From: Pseudogulbenkiania subflava DSM 22618
GTDB lineage: Bacteria > Pseudomonadota > Gammaproteobacteria > Burkholderiales > Chromobacteriaceae
Reading direction: 5' to 3'
Assembly (NCBI RefSeq): GCF_900177275.1
Contig: NZ_FXAG01000018.1
Coordinates: 31,007-95,006 of the forward strand
DNA length: 64,000 nt
Part shown: positions 58,873 through 64,000 of the stretch, piece by piece
Numbering within the stretch: position 1 is the stretch's first letter
How the letters are laid out: each line of letters opens with the position of its first letter
Position numbers and translations under genes: made by a program
Notes under the pieces: model-generated
Told to the model about the DNA's origin: nothing
Databases searched by the model: none
What the model saw: only the letters and a program-made list of their open reading frames with translations

Positions 58873-60312
58873 TCAGTGCAGCCGCGCCACCCGCTCCGAC
58901 AGCGGAATCCCCGCCTCCTTGAGGCAGGAAGCGAGGTCGTGGAACGACAACTCGCGATCGGGCGCCACGTCCGGCACCAGCATCCACGGCGTGTGGGCCA
59001 GGACCTCCTCGCTGCCCTTCAGCTTGAGGCCGACGTCGTAGCCCTGCAGCTCGGGCTGATATTCCGCCACGGCTTCCAGCTCCTGCAGGCCGCCCTGGCC
59101 AGCCGCCACCAGCGCCACCGTCATGCCCAGGCGCTTGCGGTTCCAGGCCTGCACCCCGGCGGACAACGCCTCCCACCAAGGCAGCGGCGTGAACAGTTCG
59201 GCCTCGCCGTACTCCATCTCGCTGGCGATGGCCTGCTGTACCACCGGCATGGTCAGCTCCAGCGCCTTGCGCCCGAGCTGACGCACGCGCTCCACGGTCA
59301 GCACGCCGCGTTCGACGATGAACGGAATCCACGCCAGCACCAGCTGCGGCTGCTGGGTCTTGCGCGCCGCCTCGAAGGTGGCGCGCGCCGGCTCCGGCTC
59401 GACCGGGGCGAAATCGCAGCCGCTGTCCATCACCGGCGCCAGGTGCACCAGGTTCTGGCAGGAGCGCTCGTTGAGCATGTCGAGCGTGAAGATGGTCGGC
59501 GACACCCACAGAATGGCCTGCGACGGCACGTCCAGCGCATCCGCCAACACCCCCTCGATGCGCTCCAGCAACGGGAAGTGCCACCACACCCCGCCCTGCG
59601 CACGCGAAAACGCCAGCGGCAGCGCCCACAGCTCGAACGACACGCTGCTGCCGTCCTGGCGCACCACCTCCGGGAAGGCGATGCAGTCGCGCGCGGTATC
59701 GACCAGCAGCTGGCGCGCCGGTACCTCGCCCTGCAACGCCAGCTGGGCCTCGGTGAACACCGCCTGGTCGCCACCCGCCAACGCCATCTGCACGTCGGCG
59801 GAGAGCTGCACCCGGCGCACCGGGTCGGCCACCGCGGCCAGGGCGGTTTCGGCCAGGGCACGGATCGCGCGCGCGCGCTCGGCCGGCGGCAGCGGCTCAC
59901 TCGGCCCAACCCGAATCTCGCGCGCCTTCGGCCCCATGTCGCGCTCGTTGTAGACCTGCTGCAGGCGCTGATAGACCGTCATCGCCTCGTCGCAGATGGA
60001 CTGCAGGCGCGCGGCGCTGGGCACCTCGTCGCGGAAGGAAAAATCGAACAGCCTAAAACCGCTGTTGCAGACGTAATGAGTCAGCTGCTCCTCGTCGTCG
60101 AACAGCACGGCGCTGGCAAACTCGGTGCTATTGCGGCCGGCGAACGGCGTCATGTCGTTGCCGACCAGGCGGCAGACGAAGGCGGGCGATCCGGTGTGGA
60201 CCACGTACTCCCACGGCTCCAGTCCGGCCTCGTCCACGGCGTCGCCGAAAATGAAGCGGCTGGGCGGCTGCGGCTCGCCCTTGATGCGGGCATTGCGGGG
60301 ATGGGGTTTCAT
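58873..60312 (-). CDS. Unidentified 479-aa cytosolic protein
   Basis: No family recognised. Soluble, no signal peptide or membrane helix, no nucleotide-binding motif. Notable parts: FVCRLVGNDMTPFAGRNSTE, YVCNSGFRLFDFSFRDEVPS, VSPTIFTLDMLNERSCQNLV and FTPLPWWEALSAGVQAWNRK. Codon use is core-like and the frame is long and conserved in character, so a real gene, probably betaproteobacterial. Convergent with gabD across a terminator; nothing in the context shows its job. Confidence 0.85.
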   Translation of the reverse strand: MKPHPRNARIKGEPQPPSRFIFGDAVDEAGLEPWEYVVHTGSPAFVCRLVGNDMTPFAGRNSTEFASAVLFDDEEQLTHYVCNSGFRLFDFSFRDEVPSAARLQSICDEAMTVYQRLQQVYNERDMGPKAREIRVGPSEPLPPAERARAIRALAETALAAVADPVRRVQLSADVQMALAGGDQAVFTEAQLALQGEVPARQLLVDTARDCIAFPEVVRQDGSSVSFELWALPLAFSRAQGGVWWHFPLLERIEGVLADALDVPSQAILWVSPTIFTLDMLNERSCQNLVHLAPVMDSGCDFAPVEPEPARATFEAARKTQQPQLVLAWIPFIVERGVLTVERVRQLGRKALELTMPVVQQAIASEMEYGEAELFTPLPWWEALSAGVQAWNRKRLGMTVALVAAGQGGLQELEAVAEYQPELQGYDVGLKLKGSEEVLAHTPWMLVPDVAPDRELSFHDLASCLKEAGIPLSERVARLH

Positions 60313-60402
60313 CGGTCTCTACATCGATCTGCGGAATAAACAGTACATTTTACCCCGAGCCGAGCCCCCGGTGAAACCTATCGACCCCGCCAGCCCGCTC
60401 GC

Positions 60403-61041
60403 TCAGCGTGCCGTTCCCGCCACCACCAGCGCCGCCATCCGTGCCGCGCCGGCGTCGCCGCTCGCCGACAGCCCGGCGGCCACGCCAGCCCGGTTGGCCT
60501 CAGCCTGGTTTTGGCTTGCCTTCCATTTGCCTTCGAGCCGGCTGATCACGATCTCGATGCCGACCACCGCCGCCAGCAGCTTGTCGATGTAGTCGTCCGG
60601 GGCATCGCTCAACTGCCAGGGCGACGCCATGCCGGCCTCGTGCTCGGCCGTCAGCAGCGTCAGTTGCTCGCGCAGCCAGTCTCGGTCGTCGATCACGCGC
60701 AGCCGGCCATAGGCGTGCACCGCCACGTAGTTCCAGGTCGGCACCGCCTTGCCGTCCGTGCGCTTGCTCGGATACCAGCCCGGCGACACATAGGCGTCGG
60801 GTCCGTGGAATACCGCCAGTACCTCGCACTCCCCCGTGACGTTGCGCCACAAGGGGTTGGCACGCGCGACATGGCCGCGCAGGCAGCCCGACGGGGCCGG
60901 CTCGGGCGACCACCGCAGCGGGATGTGGTTGGCCTCGAGCCCCGCCGCCGTCGACGCGACCAGCGTGGCCAACGGCGCCAAGCGCATCAGCTCGTGCATG
61001 GCCTCCGAGCTCGGGGCCTCGAAATGTTTGGGCAGGTACAT
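60403..61041 (-). CDS. PaiB-type FMN-binding negative transcriptional regulator
   Basis: 212 aa. MYLPKHFEAPSSEAMHELM, ANHIPLRWSPEP, VSPGWYPSKRTDGKAVPTWN and YVAVHAYGRLRVIDD define the PaiB/FMN-binding split-barrel family. Bacillus PaiB represses sporulation and protease genes; in proteobacteria the role is unclear. GGGAGG precedes the ATG, which lies 1 nt after the GNAT gene stop, giving a PaiA/PaiB-like pair. Confidence 0.92.
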   Translation of the reverse strand: MYLPKHFEAPSSEAMHELMRLAPLATLVASTAAGLEANHIPLRWSPEPAPSGCLRGHVARANPLWRNVTGECEVLAVFHGPDAYVSPGWYPSKRTDGKAVPTWNYVAVHAYGRLRVIDDRDWLREQLTLLTAEHEAGMASPWQLSDAPDDYIDKLLAAVVGIEIVISRLEGKWKASQNQAEANRAGVAAGLSASGDAGAARMAALVVAGTAR

Positions 61042-61042
61042 C

Positions 61043-61639
61043 TCACGCCTCCCGGCTATCCAGCTTGAAGCGCAGGTGCTGCCGCACCGCCGGCCACTCC
61101 TGGTCGATGATCGAGAACACCACGGTGTCGCGGTAAACGCCGTCGCCCAGCAGTTGGTGATTGCGCAGAATGCCGTCCTGCTTGGCCCCGAGCCGGGCGA
61201 TCGCCGCACGCGACGCCTGGTTCATCCAGCTGGTGCGAAACTCCACCGCAATGCAGCCCAGCGTATCAAAGGCATGCGCGAGCAACATCGACTTGCACTC
61301 GGTATTGATCGCGGTGCGCTGCGCGCTCTGCGCGTACCAGGTCGAACCGATCTCGACGCGCCGTCGTTCCTGTTCGACATTCATGAAGGTGGTCATGCCG
61401 CACAACTCACCGCTGTCGAGGCGGCGCACCGCGAACGGCAGCATGCTCCCCTGCTCCCACAGCGTCAGACGGCGCTCGATCTCGGTGCGCATGCCGTCCG
61501 GGGTTGGAATCGCGGTATACCACAAACGCCACAACTCGCCGTCGCGGACCGCTGCCACCAGACCGTCGTGGTGCTCCAACGTCAACGGCTCCAGCCGGGC
61601 GTACCGTCCGTTCAAGGTGATCGGCTCACAGAACCTCAT
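61043..61639 (-). CDS. GNAT-family N-acetyltransferase
   Basis: 198 aa RimJ/RimL-type acetyltransferase: LEPLTLEHHDGLVAAV, VEIGSTWYAQSAQRTAINTE, and WMNQASRAAIARLGAKQDGI for acetyl-CoA binding. Substrate unknown. Directly upstream of the paiB-like gene and cotranscribed. Confidence 0.93.
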   Translation of the reverse strand: MRFCEPITLNGRYARLEPLTLEHHDGLVAAVRDGELWRLWYTAIPTPDGMRTEIERRLTLWEQGSMLPFAVRRLDSGELCGMTTFMNVEQERRRVEIGSTWYAQSAQRTAINTECKSMLLAHAFDTLGCIAVEFRTSWMNQASRAAIARLGAKQDGILRNHQLLGDGVYRDTVVFSIIDQEWPAVRQHLRFKLDSREA

Positions 61640-61686
61640 CGCGTACTCCCTTCAACCACGTATCAAAGCGCTTCACGATCCCTCCC

Positions 61687-62094
61687 TCAGCATGAGCAGG
61701 CTACAGGGCCACTCGGCACAGCATGCCGGGCCAACTCGCCGGCCACGGTCGCATAGCCATCGCGCTTCCACCAATCGATACCGCCGATCAGCTCGCGCAC
61801 CTGAAAGCCCAGCTCGGCCAGCTTCAGCGCCCCCTTGGTCGAGGCGTTGCAGCCGATCCCGTCGCAGAATGCCACCAGCAACCGGTCACGTGGCAGGTCG
61901 GCGGAACTCTCCGCCGTCATCAAGCGGTGCGGCCGGCTGAGCGCACCGGGCAGGGTCTCGCGGGCATAGGCATCGGCCGAACGGGCGTCGATCAGCAACA
62001 GCGGTTCGCCGCGCTCAAGCATGGCGTAGACGTCGGCCGAATCGATCTCGTAAGCCAGCTTGGCCTCATAGAACGCGCATTGATCCATCAGCAT
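61687..62094 (-). CDS. Rhodanese-like domain protein
   Basis: 135 aa: LLLIDARSADAYARETLPGA, then active-site loop VAFCDGIGCNASTKGA with the catalytic Cys in the CDGIGC turn, and ELIGGIDWWKRDGY. Probably sulfurtransferase or persulfide carrier. Three cysteine/valine residues close the chain (VACSC). GAGGAG precedes the ATG. Divergent from the MocR-type regulator, which may control it together with the GNAT and PaiB genes. Confidence 0.9.
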   Translation of the reverse strand: MLMDQCAFYEAKLAYEIDSADVYAMLERGEPLLLIDARSADAYARETLPGALSRPHRLMTAESSADLPRDRLLVAFCDGIGCNASTKGALKLAELGFQVRELIGGIDWWKRDGYATVAGELARHAVPSGPVACSC

Positions 62095-62188
62095 CTCGGG
62101 CTCCTCATCTCAGGGTGGACATGACGTCAGGCTACAGGCAAAGTCATCCCATAAAAAGAACCACTTTTCCATTAATGAAGGAACCACC

Positions 62189-63661
62189 TTGAGCAGCGAT
62201 TGGATCGTTGACGCCCTGCAGCAAGTCCTCCAACGCGAAGGCAGCGAAGCGCTGCACCGCCAGCTCTATCATCAGCTGCGCGACTGGATCCGCCAGGGAC
62301 GCCTATCGGGCGGCAGCACCCTGCCCGCCTCGCGCCAGCTGGCGCGCAAGCTGCGACTGGGGCGCAACACCGTGCTCGCGGCCTACGACCAGCTGCAGGC
62401 CGAAGGCTACCTGGAGAGCCGGCACGGCTCGGGCACCTACGTCTCGGATGTCTTCACCGGGCGCGATGCACCGTCACCCGCGCCAGGAGCCCGCTTGCCC
62501 GGCCTCAGCCAGCGCGGCCAGCAATTGAGTCACCACAGCAATCTGCCGCAAGGCGTGCTCGGAGCCTTCGCACCGGGCATCCCGGCACTGGATGCCTTCC
62601 CGCAGCAGCAATGGCAACGTCTGCTGTCGCGCCACAACAAGCAGCCCTGCCTCGACTGGCTCGGCTACTGCCACGACGGCGGACTGCCGGCGCTGCGCGA
62701 GGTGTTGTGCGATTACCTGCGCCAGTCACGCTCGGTACTGTGCCGTCCGGAACAGATCGTGATCACTCAGGGCGCCCAGCAGGCATTGGAACTGTGCGCC
62801 CGCCTGCTGGCCGATCCGGGTGATACGGTCTGGCTGGAGGAACCCGGTTACGCCGGGGCGCAGGCGGCGATGACCGCCGCCGGCCTCGACGTCGTGCCGG
62901 TTCCGGTCGATGCAGAAGGCTTGAACCCGGCCCTGGCCCCTCCCTCACGCTCTCCCCGCCTGATCTACGTCACCCCGTCGCACCAATACCCCAGTGGCGT
63001 GGTAATGACGCTGGGACGGCGCCTGGAGTTGCTGAAGTTGGCCGAAGCCCACCGCAGCTGGATCGTCGAGGACGACTACGACAGCGAATTCCGCTACCAC
63101 TCGCAGCCGCTCGCCTCGCTGCAGGGGCTGGCCAACGGTGGCGCCGTGATCTACCTCGGCACCTTCAGCAAGGTCATGTATCCCGGCCTGCGCCTGGGGT
63201 ATCTGGTTCTGCCGGAAGCCCTGATCGATCCGTTCCGCGCCAGCTACGCCCGGTTATACCGCGAAGGGCATTACGCCATACAGGCAGCACTGGCCGACTT
63301 CATCGCCGAAGGCCACTTTGCGCGCCACATCCGGCGCATGCGCGAGCTCTACCAGATTCGCCAGACACTGCTGCGCGAAACACTGCACCAGCGCCTGGGT
63401 GAACAGCTGCCGCTCTCTCCCGGCGAGGCCGGCATGCACCTGGTCGCCAGCCTTCCGGATACGGTGAACGAGCAGCAATTGAGCACCGTCGCCGCACGCG
63501 AAGGGCTATGGCTGCGTCCGCTGGCACGGCATTTCTGGGGACCGGCCACACGACGGGGGCTGGTACTGGGATACGCCGGGGTGCCGGAAGCCGAGTTGTG
63601 CCGTGCAGCACGACGGATGGCGGAATTGCTCGAACAGGAAATGCAGCGCCAAGGCCGGTGA
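62189..63661 (+). CDS. MocR/PdxR-family regulator (GntR HTH fused to aminotransferase domain)
   Basis: 490 aa. Residues ~15-85 form a GntR winged helix (LPASRQLARKLRLGRNTVLA), the rest a fold-I aminotransferase-like domain with PLP lysine in YLGTFSKVMYPGLRLGYLV. Such regulators sense PLP, GABA or D-alanine. The start is TTG with AAGGA 6 nt upstream. Divergent to the rhodanese-GNAT-PaiB group; GABA genes lie 3.4 kb away, so GabR-like control of gabTD is possible but not shown. Confidence 0.94.
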   Translation: MSSDWIVDALQQVLQREGSEALHRQLYHQLRDWIRQGRLSGGSTLPASRQLARKLRLGRNTVLAAYDQLQAEGYLESRHGSGTYVSDVFTGRDAPSPAPGARLPGLSQRGQQLSHHSNLPQGVLGAFAPGIPALDAFPQQQWQRLLSRHNKQPCLDWLGYCHDGGLPALREVLCDYLRQSRSVLCRPEQIVITQGAQQALELCARLLADPGDTVWLEEPGYAGAQAAMTAAGLDVVPVPVDAEGLNPALAPPSRSPRLIYVTPSHQYPSGVVMTLGRRLELLKLAEAHRSWIVEDDYDSEFRYHSQPLASLQGLANGGAVIYLGTFSKVMYPGLRLGYLVLPEALIDPFRASYARLYREGHYAIQAALADFIAEGHFARHIRRMRELYQIRQTLLRETLHQRLGEQLPLSPGEAGMHLVASLPDTVNEQQLSTVAAREGLWLRPLARHFWGPATRRGLVLGYAGVPEAELCRAARRMAELLEQEMQRQGR

Positions 63662-63675
63662 TCCGGCCTTTTTCT
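63651..63675 (+). terminator. Terminator overlapping the MocR stop codon
   Basis: Stem AAGGCCGG / CCGGCCTT (63651-63658 with 63663-63670), loop TGAT containing the stop TGA, then TTTCTT. Confidence 0.85.
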
Positions 63676-63778
63676 TGCCATCAGCGGCAGGGGGAGTAAC
63701 GCAGAGCCACCGCCACCCCAAGCGCCAGCGCGTCGGGGACACGGCGGGCGGCACGGGGTTTTGGCCGCGCCAAAGCAA

Positions 63779-63807
63779 AAAGCCCAGCTCGTAGTGAGCT
63801 GGGCTTT
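63779..63807 (-). terminator. Terminator of the rRNA operon
   Basis: 12-bp stem AAAGCCCAGCTC / GAGCTGGGCTTT (63779-63790 with 63796-63807), with a T-rich stretch on the minus strand, 9 nt after the 5S 3' end. Confidence 0.88.
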
Positions 63808-63816
63808 CTTGAGGGG

Positions 63817-63933
63817 AGTCTGGCGGTGTCCTACTTTCACACGGCAATGCCGCACTATCATCGGCGCTAAGGCGTTTCACGGTCCTGTTCGGGATGGGAA
63901 GGGGTGGGACCACCTCGCTAAGGCCGCCAGACA
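63817..63933 (-). rRNA. rrf: 5S ribosomal RNA
   Basis: 117 nt on the minus strand. 5' TGTCTGGCGGCC pairs with 3' GGACACCGCCAGACT; conserved internal parts GTGGTCCCACC, CCCATCCCGAACAGGACCGTGAAACGCC and GCCGATGATAGT are all present. It is the last gene of an rRNA operon whose 23S lies beyond the right edge. Confidence 0.97.
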
Positions 63934-63960
63934 TAAACTGTCAACAAACTAGAAGAAGCC

Positions 63961-63980
63961 TGGAAGCCGGTTGGCTTCCA
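63961..63980 (-). other. Processing stem in the 23S-5S spacer
   Basis: TGGAAGCC-GGTT-GGCTTCCA, a perfect 8-bp hairpin between 23S and 5S. Likely part of the spacer folded during rRNA maturation. Confidence 0.55.
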
Positions 63981-64000
63981 TTTCGAATTGGGTAATCGAT

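Overview
The window looks like a chromosome segment from a GC-rich betaproteobacterium, most likely order Neisseriales (Chromobacterium/Vogesella/Pseudogulbenkiania-like). The evidence is the smc/zipA/ligA neighbourhood with a long betaproteobacterial LigA, a complete cyoABCDE operon, polar-flagellum genes with a flagellin lysine methylase, and a 5S rRNA of betaproteobacterial type at the right edge. The genus is inference; no 16S is present.

Positions 1 to about 8.5 kb are accessory DNA with visibly lower GC than the rest. It holds the 3' part of a Prim-Pol/D5-type primase-helicase, a striking nested inverted repeat just downstream of it that could be a replication origin, several very small membrane or lipoprotein genes, and a compact three-gene operon on the minus strand: PP2C phosphatase, Ser/Thr kinase, and a second Ser/Thr kinase fused to a cold-shock-like domain. 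This is the layout of the kinase-kinase-phosphatase (KKP) modules of Pseudomonas Pf prophages and resembles other phosphorylation-based defence or lysogeny-control cassettes. It is the most interesting system here. From 7.74 to 9.35 kb is gene-poor, decayed DNA with an IS21-like end remnant, a stranded FNR-type box and a truncated reading frame; it probably contains the right junction of the island.

From 9.3 kb rightward the DNA is core-like: cyoABCDE (9.3-14.2 kb); a GlxR/GarR-type reductase; flagellar genes on the minus strand (FlhB-like, FliK, DUF2802, FliT, FliS, FliD, FlaG, FliC with a perfect sigma-28 promoter, FliB); purine salvage (mtnP, hpt), galU, ligA and zipA. A plus-strand MarR/cytochrome b561/YceI/YceI cassette lies between zipA and smc. 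Then come yqgE-ruvX-DUF3592; rbgA and a DUF3820 gene; and an unidentified gene preceded by an aromatic-rich leader peptide and a strong hairpin, which looks like an attenuator.

The right third is mostly metabolism and transport: ETF-ubiquinone oxidoreductase with a glutaryl-CoA pathway set (CaiB-type CoA transferase, GcdH, divergent IclR regulator), so electrons from glutaryl-CoA oxidation can reach quinone and the cyo oxidase. Further on are glutathione-independent formaldehyde dehydrogenase, a CBS-pair protein, argB, a TetR-RND-TolC efflux operon, gabT-gabD, an unidentified 479-aa protein, PaiB/GNAT/rhodanese genes divergent from a MocR/PdxR-type regulator, and finally a 5S rRNA gene ending an rRNA operon that enters from the right.

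At least eight intergenic palindromic repeats of about 120-220 bp, in three or more related families, are scattered from 14 to 48 kb. Six of them touch a stop codon, which suggests they act as 3'-end elements or are inserted preferentially there.
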